64,000 nt of DNA, from assembly GCF_040412425.1 (NCBI RefSeq), contig NC_089788.1, positions 71,058,720-71,122,719 on the forward strand. Reading direction: 5' to 3'. A program made the translations under genes and the position numbers. Source of the DNA: Macrobrachium rosenbergii. Lineage: Eukaryota; Arthropoda; Malacostraca; Decapoda; Palaemonidae. Below are positions 1 through 11,480 of this stretch, piece by piece; position 1 is the stretch's first letter, and each line of letters starts with the position of its first letter. The notes under the pieces were generated by a model. It was not told the origin of the DNA, did not search any database, and saw only the letters and a list, made by a program, of their open reading frames with translations.

Positions 1-60
1 GAATGACCTTACGGGTCCCAGCGCTTGGCCATTGGCCTAAATTCTGTATCCAGTTCAATT
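1..60 (+). mobile_element. Retroposon family B, 3' end cut by window edge
   Basis: GAATGACCTTACGGGTCCCA and GGCCTAAATTCTGTAT match the 3' end of the ~310-bp family B. Confidence 0.7.
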
Positions 61-734
61 CAACTGAAACAAACGCCCCCCTGCAAAGATAAACCCGAAA
101 AATTAAAACAGAGGAAAGGTCCTCTGAAGCAGCATTACGGCCTCTTAAACCCGGGAGCGTCACCATATATAAAACCGGGAGGCTTTTACAGTAATTTTTC
201 CCTGGTTATAAGCAATGGGGTGAAGGTAATTTGGCAGAGAAAGTGAACGGGAGGAGAATCACATAAAAATGGACGATTTTTCGAGGCTTCAGCTTTTCTG
301 TATCGGGTCTCCTCCTCTGGTCCTCTTCGGAAATTTTGTTCTCATCCTTCTCAGTCGTCTGAGATTAGGAATCTGAGGTGGGGAAGGTCGTCTATATTAA
401 TTTTCTTTTTCTTTGATGGTCATTTCTCCGGGTATCTGATAGGCATGGTTACAGGAATTCATTTTCCCTTTTATCGTGTGTTCCATTTCTGGATTGTATT
501 ATATTGAGGATTTCAACTTTATCTTAATTCATTCCATTTCTGTATACAATTTAATGGCTTCCCGGTTTTTAAAATATTTTCATTTTTCTGCCATGTACTT
601 CTTTTTTGTTTATACACTTCAGGGATTGGTTTTTGGTTCACCGGGATAATTTGCAGACGTCATTATATTCTCAAGTGTTTTCAGTATAGGGTGCAGTGTG
701 AGGCTTCTTTTCTGAACTGTCATTTTTTCGTTTT
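61..734. other. Unassigned AT-rich sequence
   Basis: I see no coding region, tandem array or known repeat here. Confidence 0.4.
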
Positions 735-1053
735 TTAGTTTTCTGTAAAAGTAAACTATTGTGCCGGCTCTGTCTGTCCGTCCGCACTTTTTCTGTCCGC
801 CCTCAGATCTTAAAAACTACTGAGGGTAGAGGGCTGCAATTTGGTATGTTGATCGTCCACCCTCCAATCATCAACCATACCAAATTGCAGCCCTCCAGCC
901 TCAGTAGTTTTTATTTTCTTTAAGGTTAAAGTTAGTCATGATCGTGCTTCTGGCAACGATATAGGCCAGGCCACCACCGGGCCTCGGCTCATACAGCATA
1001 ACAGAAAACCCGATTGCCCCGAAAAAACTTCGGCGCATTTTTTACTTGTTTTA
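735..1053 (+). mobile_element. Family C multi-hairpin element
   Basis: TTAGTTTTCTGTAAAAGTAA start; foldback arms ACTGAGGGTAGAGGGCTGCA and TGCAGCCCTCCAGCCTCAGT; 3' CGGCGCATTTTTTACTTGTT. The ACCGAAAGATAG hairpin block is deleted in this copy. Confidence 0.75.
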
Positions 1054-1479
1054 GTTTTAGAAACGCTGAAGACTTTTCACTCACAAATATAGCTTTGTTG
1101 CATTGTTTTAACATTACCGTCATGGTTTTTTTTTTAGATTGCATGCGGTGTTAAACTTTTTATCTTCTCGATACAGCAAGATTTAAATGCAATTTTCCGC
1201 CTGCAAGACATGGAAGCATTTGTACGTAGGTACTTGAAAAAAGTTAAAAAGAAGAAATATCTTATATTTCCGGCGACATCAATCATAGGAGTCATAACTT
1301 GAGGTGCAAACAGTTTGGTATACAGTACTGAATTCTGGTTTTCAGTACTGGACCCATCTGCAAAGCCTTCCTCTACTGGATATAGGGTGGGAGTTCCATT
1401 ATCGTTCTGAGTTTTTGACAGGAGCTAAAAGTGTTTCAACTTCTGTCCAAAACTCAAAAAGTGTTTTTATTCTGGGTAG

Positions 1480-1761
1480 AGTTAAGTATACCTTAGTTTA
1501 ACCAGACCACTGAGCTGATTAACAGCTCTCCTAGGGCTGGCCTGAGGGATTAGACTTATTTTACGTGGCTAAGAACCAACTGGTTACCCAGCAACGGGAC
1601 CTACAGCTTATTGTGGAATCCGAACCACATTACACCGAGAAATGAATTTCTATCACCAGAAATAAATTCCTCTAATTCTCCATTGGCCGGCCGGGGAATC
1701 GAATGCATGCCCAGCAAAGTGCTAGCCGAGAACGATATTGACCAGTCCAACGAGGAACTTC
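1480..1761 (-). mobile_element. SINE family A, full copy with 12-bp duplication
   Basis: On the minus strand there is a tRNA-like head, then a body ending TCAGTGGTCTGGTTAAAC and ACTAAGGTATACTT. Flanked by perfect direct repeats TATTCTGGGTAG at 1468-1479 and 1762-1773. This fixes the element boundaries. Confidence 0.85.
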
Positions 1762-2187
1762 TATTCTGGGTAGTTTGAGGTTTCTCAATGAATGATAGTT
1801 TATAGACGCTTAAAGGGTATTCATCATCATGATTAACGGTAGGTCTTCGTAAAGGGAATTCTTATCATCACTTAAACTTCGGGCAAACATAAAAGGCATT
1901 CGTCATGATAGGAGAGTTTGAATATACATGAAGGGTATTTGTTATCATGATTGATAATTTGGATTTACTTAAAGGGCATTCATCTTCATTATTACCAATT
2001 TGGTTATATTTAAATGTTTTCATGTTCAAGCTAGCAGCCTGGATATAGATAAAAAACTAATTTGCCAGTGTCATTCCTCTTTGTTGTTTATATGGTAGAA
2101 ATTCAATTTAACACTGTTATCGTGCTTTCCAGTTGATAGGATGGTTTTTTTGGACGTTGCATTGTTAAAATCATAATTTCCTTTATA

Positions 2188-2246
<59 letters not shown>

Positions 2247-2247
<1 letters not shown>

Positions 2248-2555
2248 TCCCCGTAGGGGGTTAGTGCCGTGAGTGCACCTCACGGGGTGCACTGTAGGTA
2301 TTACTAAAGGTTCTTTGCGGCGTCCCTTCGGCCCCTAGCTGCAACCTCTTTCATTTCTATTACTGTACCTCCATTCATGTTATCTGTCTTCCATCTTGCT
2401 ATCCAACCTCTCCTAACAATTGTTTCATAGTGCAACTGCGAGGTTTACCTCCTGTTAAACCTTTCAAACCTACCTACTCTCCATTTCCTTTTCAGCGCTG
2501 GATGAACTCTTAGGTCCCAGTGCTTGGCCTTTGGCCTAAACTCTATATGCCATTC

Positions 2556-2556
<1 letters not shown>
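2247..2556 (+). mobile_element. Retroposon family B, flanked by (ATT)n
   Basis: Starts CCCCGTAGGGGGTTAGTG, ends GGCCTAAACTCTATATGCC. Both sides are (ATT)n, so the element either inserted into an ATT array or the array was duplicated at insertion. Confidence 0.75.
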
Positions 2557-2604
<48 letters not shown>

Positions 2605-2607
<3 letters not shown>

Positions 2608-2760
2608 AAGACAAACCCTATTCATATGGAACAAGCCCACCTAAGGGGCCACTGACTTGAAATTCAAGCTCCCAGAGAATATTACGATGTTCATTCGCAA
2701 GAAGTAGCAGAAGGCAACTGCAAATACTCTGTAAAATTCTGTTTCAGCTCGATCATATTG
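2605..2760 (-). mobile_element. Family E LINE 3' UTR, inverted
   Basis: Reverse complement of the family E end: (ATT)n at 2558-2604, then TATTCATATGGAACAAGCCC, ACTTGAAATTCAAGCTCCC and the AGAAGTAGCAGAAGG block. Confidence 0.65.
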
Positions 2761-2977
2761 TTCAGAGTGTTGCAGAGTGCGTAGAACGTGCCAGATTTCA
2801 CGTAACTCTCGTAGTATTCTTAGGTTTTCTTCTCATTCATTTAGGAATTTTATTTCTAGAGTCTGGAATCGAACCAAGTTTCCCCTCTGAAATATGATTT
2901 TGACTGGCTCCCGGGGAAGATTACGGAAATGAACACGGAAAACTGTTCTCTTTTTCCATTCGTCTGATCTTTCACTT

Positions 2978-2980
<3 letters not shown>

Positions 2981-3057
<77 letters not shown>

Positions 3058-3125
3058 TTTTTCTCCTTTTCCATTCGTATAATCTTTCACTTTTGTGTTT
3101 TAGCTCAGCCTCCTTTTTGCATCTT

Positions 3126-3209
<84 letters not shown>

Positions 3210-3210
3210 T
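2981..3210 (+). repeat. Two (AAT)n arrays after CTTCTG
   Basis: 2981-3053 and 3129-3210. Both begin with TTCTGAATAATAAT, the terminal sequence of family E. Confidence 0.85.
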
Positions 3211-3342
3211 GATCGGCTAGGAAAGTAACAAAATATACATTAATAGATGCTCAAATGTTTTTTTTTTGTATTAGAAAGGTCGTACAAATCGGTTGGATAG
3301 AAAAGAATATTACTTATCCTTTAAAAATGCTCAAATGTTTTG

Positions 3343-3346
<4 letters not shown>

Positions 3347-3406
<60 letters not shown>

Positions 3407-3556
3407 TGTAAAAACGGGTTAGGAATGTAAAAATTCTTCACTACACCCCTGCCCTGTAAATGCTCTAATGTTCCATATGAATTAGTAATCGTAAACACTG
3501 ATAAGTAAACTGAAAATTTCTGCATTTTTTCCTATCTAAATGTTTGTGTATCCTGC

Positions 3557-3629
<73 letters not shown>

Positions 3630-3713
3630 TTTACCATGTAATGTGAAGATTTTGTTTCTTTATTTTCTTCCGTTTTAAATTTACTGTAAGAGAGAACTCT
3701 GTTGGGCAGGTTC

Positions 3714-3786
<73 letters not shown>

Positions 3787-3923
3787 CGCAAAAAGCTGCT
3801 AGTAATGTAAAAATTCTTCGTATGTCTCTGCCCTTTAAATGCCCTTTAAACAGTAATCGTAAAAATTGATAAGTAAATAGAAAATTTCCATATTTTGTCC
3901 CTTTTAAATGCTCGCATGCCCTA

Positions 3924-3987
<64 letters not shown>
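3347..3987 (+). repeat. Four (GA)n arrays with a repeated ~190-bp spacer
   Basis: (GA)n at 3347-3404, 3559-3626, 3714-3784, 3926-3987. The spacers share GGAATGTAAAAATTCTTC, CAGTAATCGTAAAAATTGAT and AAATGCTC..GCCCT, so the whole is a higher-order tandem. Confidence 0.8.
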
Positions 3988-3990
<3 letters not shown>

Positions 3991-4189
3991 AGGAAAAATT
4001 GGAACGATAAAACAATGGAATTGATCCTTCCTTGGGTTTGTGATGAAGAATCTTTTGGGAGAAATGTCACCGCAGGAACATAAGACACGTGAATTACGAC
4101 GTCGGTGGTCCGTATTATTCTGCGGCGGGCTTCTTCAATAACTGAGGGAGTGAGGATGTCGGAGACACAAGTCTACAGAGGCATAAAGT

Positions 4190-5330
4190 ACCAGTTGATA
4201 CAACTACAATTACTTATATTTTTTTTTTATGAAAGCCTGTAGCAATTATTCGCTTTTTTTAGCAACTTAATCTACAAATTTCTATCTGCTACTACAAGCG
4301 TTGTGTGAAAAACGTCAATAAAATCCACTTGTTCCAATTTCGTAGGGGGTTAGTGTCATCTGTGCACCTCAACTGGTGCACTGTAGGCATGACTTGACGT
4401 TCTTTGCAGCGTCCTTTCGGCCCCTTTCATTCCTTTTACTGTACTTCCGTTCATATCATCTTCCTTCCACCTTACGTTCCACCTAACAGTTGTTTCATAG
4501 TGCGACTACGAGGTTTTCTTCCTGGTACACCTTTAAAAGCCGTTTTACTCTGGTTCCCTTTGAGCGCTGAATGACCTCTTAGGTCCCAGCGCTTAACCTT
4601 TGGCCTAAATTTTACAGAATATTCCAATTCCAGTGAAGTAGCAGTTGATATAACTACAGCTACTTATAATTGTATATTTTCTGAAAGCCTCTTAGAGATT
4701 TGTTGCTTTTCGCATCAGATTAATTTAAAGATATCAATATTCTACGACTGTTGTCTGAAAAACCTCTAAAAAAAAAATCCACTTTTTCCATTGAATAAAT
4801 TTACAAGCTAATAAAAGCTACTACTTGGTATCGTACTGCTATTGCTATGGCTGCTTTTTTTTTTGCAGCAACTTGATTTACAAATGTCAATCTGAAAAAC
4901 CTCTGTAAAATCAGTGCACCTACTTTTACTTAGGTTTTTTTTAAAGCCTTTAGAAATATTTTGGGTTTTGCATCAGCTTAATTTAAAGATATCAATACTC
5001 GGCAATTGTGAAAAAAACCTCCTCAAAATTCACTTTTCCAACGAATAAATTTAGAAACTAATAAAATCTACTATTGAGTACTATTACTGCAATAGCTATC
5101 GCTGCTAGCTACAACTACTTATGCATTTTGTGAAATCCCTAGAAACTTCCCGTATTTTTTATAGCAACTTATCTGACATGTCAGTCACCTACGACAACGA
5201 TTTTCTGAAAAAACTTCTTGAAAATCCACTTTTTCCAAACTAAAAATCTACACCAACATATTATTACTATAATTAATGCTGCTGCTACAATTGTTTTACC
5301 TGAAATCCCTGGAAAAAATATTCCATTTTG
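4190..5330 (+). repeat. Degenerate ~190-bp tandem repeat with family B insert
   Basis: Units share TGAAAGCCTGTAGCAATTAT, ATCAATATTCTACGACTG, GTGAAAAACCTC, AAATCCACTTTTTCCA and GCTACAACTACTTAT. About five units, interrupted at 4340-4621. Confidence 0.65.
4340..4621 (+). mobile_element. Retroposon family B in a degenerate tandem array
   Basis: Interrupts the 4.2-5.3 kb tandem repeat. An 8-bp TTCCAATT flanks it (4332-4339 and 4622-4629). Confidence 0.75.
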
Positions 5331-5600
5331 CGTCAAATGAAATCTCATTAAGGTCACCTCCGGCTCCGTATGAATAAATTATCCGAGTCCAATCCCTTTG
5401 CAGAAGGTCATTTTTAAGAGGTAATGAGAAACTGAGGTTTTAATGGCATATATAATATGACACGTTGCGACGTTTTATTCCGTTTAAATATTTAATAGGA
5501 ATAAATAGTTTTGGTTTAGGCAGGAGCGGGGCAATGTTGACGCTTTTGGCGACGTGCATTTATCAATAGAGGAGCGTTTGTTTTTTCATAAAATCTCTCA

Positions 5601-5973
5601 TTTTAGTGTTCTGTGAAAGAAAACTATTGTGCCGGCTTTGTCTGCCTGTCCGCACTTTTTCTGTCCGCCCTCAGATCTTAAGTACTACTGAGGCTAGAGG
5701 GCTGCAAATTGGTATGTTGATCATCCACCCACCAATCATCAAACATACCAAATTGCAGCCCTCTAGCTGCAGTAGTTTTTATTTTATTTAAGGTTAAAGT
5801 TAATCGTGCTTCTGGCAACGATATAGGACAGGCCACCACCGCGGGCCGCGGCTCATACAGCATTATACCGAGACCACCGAAAGATAGATCCATTTTCGGT
5901 GGCCTTGATTATGCGCTGTACAGAAAACTGGATTGCGCCGTAGAAACTTTCGGCGCATTTTTTACTTGTTTTA
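5601..5973 (+). mobile_element. Family C multi-hairpin element
   Basis: Nearly complete. It has the long central foldback (5685-5775), the ACCGAAAGATAGATC / CATTTTCGGTGG hairpin and the terminal GCGCCG / CGGCGC hairpin. Confidence 0.78.
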
Positions 5974-6025
5974 TTGATAAAATCAGTAATATCACTATTG
6001 CTGTTCTTTGAGTTAATGCGTATGA

Positions 6026-6290
6026 TCAGGGGGTTAGCGCCGTCTATGCACCTCATGCGGTGCACTGTAGGCATTGCTTAAGGGCCTTTGCAGCGTGCCA
6101 TCGGCCCCTAGCTGCAACCCCTTTCGTTCCTTTTACTGTGCCTCCTTTCATATTCTCTTTCTTCCATCTCACTTTCCACCTTTTCCCAGAAATTGATTCA
6201 TAGTGCAACTGCGAGGTTTTCCTCCTGTTACACCTTTCAAACCTTTTTACTGTCAATTTCCCAGTGCTTGGCCTTTTGTCTAAATTCAGT
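6026..6290 (+). mobile_element. Retroposon family B
   Basis: GGGGGTTAGCGCCGTCTATG through GCTTGGCCTTTTGTCTAAAT. The GCGCTGAATGACC block near the 3' end is deleted. Confidence 0.7.
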
Positions 6291-6309
6291 ATTCAACTCA
6301 GTGTTAGTT

Positions 6310-6476
6310 TATAAGGTGTAGGCCACTGTTCTCTCGATTGCTTTCAGTCGAGTGAAAATAAATTACTTTTTCTATCACCTTCTGTTACTTCTTTCAGATG
6401 AACACCTTGTTCTTTGGAAGCATGAATTTCAAGTCTGGCCCCTGTGGGCTTGTTCCGTATGAATAGAGATCATCTT

Positions 6477-6480
<4 letters not shown>
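6310..6480 (+). mobile_element. Family E LINE 3' UTR
   Basis: TTCTGTTACTTCTTTCAGAT, TTCTTTGGAAGCATGAATTT, GGGCTTGTTCCGTATGAAT, then CTTCTGAATAAT leading into the AAT array at 6480. Confidence 0.6.
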
Positions 6481-6533
<53 letters not shown>

Positions 6534-6540
6534 TCTGTGA

Positions 6541-6593
<53 letters not shown>

Positions 6594-6671
6594 GAAGGAA
6601 GTAGACCCTCTCCTAAGCATATCCTTTTAATAATAATAATAATATTAATAATAACAATAATAATTCTATGA

Positions 6672-6718
<47 letters not shown>

Positions 6719-6751
6719 GAAGGAAGTAGACCCTCTCCTAAGCATATCCTT

Positions 6752-6792
<41 letters not shown>

Positions 6793-6802
6793 TCTATGAC
6801 GA

Positions 6803-6862
<60 letters not shown>

Positions 6863-6902
6863 CATTATTAGAAGGAACTAGACCCTCTCCCAAGCATGTC
6901 CT

Positions 6903-6947
<45 letters not shown>
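6480..6947 (+). repeat. Alternating (AAT)n and (ATT)n with a repeated spacer
   Basis: Three copies of AGAAGGAAGTAGACCCTCTC / CTAAGCATATCCTTTTAATA separated by AAT and ATT arrays and TTCTATGACATTATT. The spacer resembles the edge of the 28.1-28.7 kb foldback. Confidence 0.8.
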
Positions 6948-7408
6948 TTGCATTTCGTTTATTTTGCCGAAAGTGAAGATACGGGTGAGTGACCTTTTCC
7001 AGATACCGTGGAATATTTCTCAAGGTCGTCCAGTTTCATTTTGTCAGGCATGTAAAAATTAAAAATCATGAATCGAATAAATTTTCAAAATCTCGTTCAA
7101 CAGGATATGCCTGGCCTTTGATACCCGAGGTTCGGCCTCCTGGGGAAATGTATTTCGGCGCTGTATATATCCTGAAGCACTTTTTAGGGTTTTGGTAAAC
7201 TGTTAGCTAATTGTGCTTTCGCGTCCTGACACAGGGTAAGTGTACGCTCGTTTTTTCACGGTAAAGGCCATTTTCTCTCTTCGTAGCCAAGATCTGCGTC
7301 ATAGTTAAGAAAATGAAGTGTATTCTCTTCATTCCTCGCCAGGATTTGCAGTATTTTGCACAAATACACGACTGAATATTACGTTGAACTTCGTCACACC
7401 CTTAACAG

Positions 7409-7575
7409 CAAGGCCAAGAGAAAGAGAAGGTCTGCTCACTTCCCCCCAAATCCCCCACGTAGGCGGAGCTTTGCCTACCTCCTTATTGCGTCAGCAGGTG
7501 AGTTGCCGTAACGTAGTTACCCCAGGTGGGAGGCGACTCCACCCAATTGGGTAGACCTTGTCTCTCTTGGCCTTG
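7409..7575. mobile_element. Short MITE, hAT-like, 8-bp duplication
   Basis: Terminal inverted repeats CAAGGCCAAGAGA at both ends, 167 bases total, with an internal hairpin GTAGGC / GCCTAC. Flanks CTTAACAG and CTTGACAG (one mismatch) suggest an 8-bp duplication, typical of hAT-type elements. Confidence 0.6.
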
Positions 7576-7787
7576 CTTGACAGTACATTAGACAGTTGAG
7601 TACGGTACGATATGATTAATTATGGTTTTATGAATTGTCTAAATGATTGGCACATCTTTCGTTCTTATCCAGACCGGTAATCGGATACTTTTTTTTCTTG
7701 AACGATTGTCGACATGTATGGGAACAAGGTATAGATTACCGAGAAGTAAATGCATTACGCATCATGACTGCAGAATTGTATGTATAC

Positions 7788-7911
<124 letters not shown>

Positions 7912-8451
7912 TTAATGTTAATTTCCAAGCGTAAGTCAAAGTTAGATCCTTTCCAACATTGTCCTTTTTATTATTACAGAGCCCAATAAACGGACATATG
8001 GCCGCACTTATACAATAAAATTAGTAGCCCCGTAACTGCGACCCATCGGGCAAAGGGGGCGCGGACCCCTCGTAGCTTGGCTGATTTTTCCCTCTCTCCG
8101 TCGACTCTTGAACGGAATGTTATGTACCAGCTGCGAGAGCAAACATTGACACATGTCGCGAGAAGTGGCCATTTTTCTGGCGTTTTCCGGCGATTCTTTC
8201 CCGCTTTGGCTAATTCACTTCGTGAATTTCGCTGCTGAAACGTTTTCGTTTGGCTAAACTCTCGGCTGAGTCAACAGGAACTAATTAGCAGGTCTTTCGG
8301 AGAGCAAACGCACCGAATAACTTTTTGCTTTCTTTTTTCCCTCCCTCGAAATTAGCTTCGTCGGATGAGATTAAAATTTGGTGTCCGATTCTCCGATTCC
8401 GAGGGAAGGAGACAACGGTGGCGGGTTGGTGTACGTGTTTAACCCCGTATG

Positions 8452-8728
8452 GGGGTAGGGGGGGGCCAGTGCCGTCAGTGCACCTCACGCGGTGCGCTGT
8501 AGGCGTTACTTTGAGGTTCCATTTCTTCACCGTACCTCCGTTTATATTCTCTTTCTTCCATCTTACTTTTCACCCTCTCCTAACAATTGTTTCATAGTGC
8601 AACTGCTTTGAGGTTTTCCTCCTGCTACACCTTTTAAATCTTTCCCGCTTTCCGTTTCCCTTTCAGCGCTGAATGACCTTAAAGGTCCCAGCGCTAGACC
8701 TTTGGCCTAAATTTTATATTCCATATCA
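8452..8728 (+). mobile_element. Retroposon family B, internal deletion
   Basis: Starts GGGGTAGGGGGGGGCCAGTG; the part between the ACTTTGAGGTTC block and the pyrimidine-rich centre is deleted. Ends GGCCTAAATTTTATATTCC, just before the 57-bp satellite. Confidence 0.7.
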
Positions 8729-8761
8729 TTCCTATATTGTTTGATATTGGGGGGCGATTTC

Positions 8762-9460
8762 CATGAACCAGCCTAATGCAAATGCATTCAAGAATGCAGT
8801 GACATTAAACTTATGCTTTTGCAATATGCCTAATGCAGATGCATTCAAGAATGCAGTAACATTAAATATATGCTTTTGCAACATGCCTAATGCAGATACA
8901 TTCAAGAATGCAGTAACATTAAACATATGCTTTTGCAACACGCATACTGCAAATGCATTCAAGAATGCAGTAACATTAAACATATGCTTTTGCGACATGC
9001 CTGCTGCAGATGCATTCAAGAATGCAATAACATTAAACATATGCTTTTGTTCATTAACATTAAACATATGCTTTTGCGACATGCCTATTGCAGATGCATT
9101 CAAGAATGCAGTAACATTAAACCTATGCTTTTGCAACACCTAATGCAAATGCATTCAAGAATGCAGTAACATTAAACATATGCTTTTGTGCATTAACATT
9201 AAACATATGCTTTTGCGACTTGCCTATTGCAAATGCATTTAAGAATGCATTAACATTAAACCTATGCTTTTGCAACACCTGATGCAAATGCATTCAAGAA
9301 TGCAGTAACAATAAACATACCCTTTTGTGCATTAACGTTAAATATATGCTTTTGTGAAATGCCTATTGCAAATGCATTCAAGAATGCATTAACATTAAAC
9401 ATATGCTTTTGCAACCTGCCTAATGGAGCTGCATTCAACATTGCAGAAACATTCATACGA
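8762..9460 (+). repeat. 57-bp satellite, about 12 units
   Basis: Unit ATGCCTAATGCAGATGCATT, CAAGAATGCAGTAACATTAA, ACATATGCTTTTGCAAC. Some units are shortened to ACATTAAACATATGCTTTTG. The palindrome AATGCAAATGCATT recurs per unit. The 57-bp period gives spurious open frames on both strands. Confidence 0.9.
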
Positions 9461-10040
9461 TTTGTTGATTATTGACCCATGTTGAAGGAAAAATACGAAA
9501 GTCTGTATATTTTTCACTGCAGTCCAAAACTCATCCGTCTAATTAACTTACACGAGCCTTGATTTTAAATCTAATCCGGGAATTTTCAGCTAAGTTTATG
9601 TTGAGCATTGGAGAATGTTTCAAGTTTATCACTCTATTTTCTTCCCCCCCTTTTTTTCATCGTCATCCTTTTCTGATAAACTTCTCTCGGAGGAAAGTTG
9701 GTACCAGGTTTTTGCTTCATCAAGTTCTAAATTTTTTATGGCACCAACTTCGCCCCGTTTTTTTTTTTTTTTTTCGCCGGGGGATCTGATTTATCTTACA
9801 TCATCGTGTTGCTATTTTTGGAGGCTCCTTCGAGAAAAATGTTAATTGGTGAATGTCTAGAACTGGGATTAGTAAATAAAAGCGTGATTACCGGGTTATT
9901 TCCATCGGGGAGGCTCAATTAGTTGACCAAGTTGCGGGAAAAATGGTAAGCATTACAGTGAGGATGACGCAAGGGAAGTTTTTTTGAAACTAACGAATTG
10001 GAAAAGTGACAAAAGAATTAGAAATTATAAGCTGACATTC

Positions 10041-10310
10041 CTCCGTAGGGGTGGGCGTTACTTAAGGTTCTTTGCAGCGTCCCTTCGGCCCCTAGCTGCA
10101 ACCCCTGTCATTCCTTTTACTGTACCTCCATTCATATTCTCTTTCTTCCATCTTGTTGTCTACCCTCTCAACAATTGTTTCATAGTGCAACTGCGATGTT
10201 TTCCTCCTGTTACACCTTTTAAACCTCTCTATTTTCAATTTCCCTTTCAGCGCTGAATGACCTCTTAGGTCCCAGCACTTGGCCTTTGGCCTAAATTAAT
10301 TTCTCTGTTC
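10041..10310 (+). mobile_element. Retroposon family B, 5' part deleted
   Basis: CTCCGTAGGGGTGGGCGTTA joins the terminus directly to the GTTACTTAAGG block; the rest is standard to GGCCTAAATT. Confidence 0.7.
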
Positions 10311-10489
10311 TGTATTATCCTTAAAGTAATACCCTTTTCCCAAAATATACTTGTGCAGATTTTCTAAACCCATGGATGAGTGTAATTATGTATGATACGT
10401 ATAGTAATGAGAACCATAAATATTACTTTCGGAATATCGTATAGCATTCTGTGATAATGATAATTCAAATCACGTTCTTTTCTAATAAC

Positions 10490-10640
10490 TGATCTCTTTT
10501 TCTTTATTTAGTACAAGTCTTCTGTAACCTCTGTCAGATGAACACAATATTCTTTGGAACCAATAAATTTCAAGTGAATGGCCCCGGTAGGCTTGTTCCA
10601 TAAGAATAGAGGGTTTATCTACTTAATAGTAATGATGGTA
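10490..10640 (+). mobile_element. Family E LINE 3' UTR, diverged
   Basis: TCTTCTGTAACCTCTGTCAG, AATATTCTTTGGAACC, GGCTTGTTCCATAAGAATAG; the AAT tail is degenerate (AATAGTAATGATGGTAATAAT). Confidence 0.55.
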
Positions 10641-10691
10641 ATAATGCAGTTGTGCTTATAGGGGGAGAGAACAGTTACAGAGAAACTGAAT

Positions 10692-10693
<2 letters not shown>

Positions 10694-10732
<39 letters not shown>

Positions 10733-10803
10733 TGGGAAAAATTCGAGTAACAGAAGACATGGATATACGAATGGAAGAAATTGATATACGTCAGAAGAAA
10801 TTG

Positions 10804-10882
<79 letters not shown>

Positions 10883-10961
10883 GAATTTGGAAAAGATTCG
10901 AGTAACAGAAAACATTGATATACGAATGGAAGAAATTGATATACTACGTCAGAAGAAATTG

Positions 10962-11045
<84 letters not shown>

Positions 11046-11109
11046 GAAAAAATTCGAGCAACAGAAGACATTGATATACGGATGGATAAATATAGGTCAA
11101 AAGAAATTG

Positions 11110-11155
<46 letters not shown>

Positions 11156-11214
11156 GCATTTGGGAAAAATTCAAGTAACAGAAGACATGTATAAATGTAT
11201 TTCAAAAGAAACTG

Positions 11215-11264
<50 letters not shown>
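10694..11264 (+). repeat. Five (GA)n arrays with homologous spacers
   Basis: Spacers read AAAATTCGAGTAACAGAAGA, CATTGATATACGAATGGAAG and AAGAAATTGAACGAGAGAG. Confidence 0.85.
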
Positions 11265-11267
<3 letters not shown>

Positions 11268-11284
11268 CAGCCCATGGGGCGTTC

Positions 11285-11480
11285 ACCTCAAAATTGGCCG
11301 ATGATTGTATACAGCCAATAAATGCGTGGGTATAAAAGGGCGATAAATTGGTTAGCAGTAGGAGGGCGCCCTAAGCCAATACTACCCCGAACAATAGTTA
11401 TTGCGTCATGAAATTGAACAGATGATGATATCACATACCGCCGCTACGTCATCAACAGCAGGCCGTGATCTCTCCCATCT
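11285..11480 (+). promoter_or_regulatory. Promoter-like patch without a recognised gene
   Basis: ATTGG and CCAAT-type motifs (about 11293 and 11315), GGGTATAAAAGGGC at 11329-11342, then GCGTCATGA and TACGTCATC, CRE-like half sites, downstream. The composition is unlike the flanking repeats. No ORF follows within 1 kb, so this could be a distal first exon or chance. Confidence 0.3.

Noticed and set aside
10675..11286. 203-residue Ser-Leu repeat ORF
   Set aside because: Translation of (CT)n arrays and their spacers.
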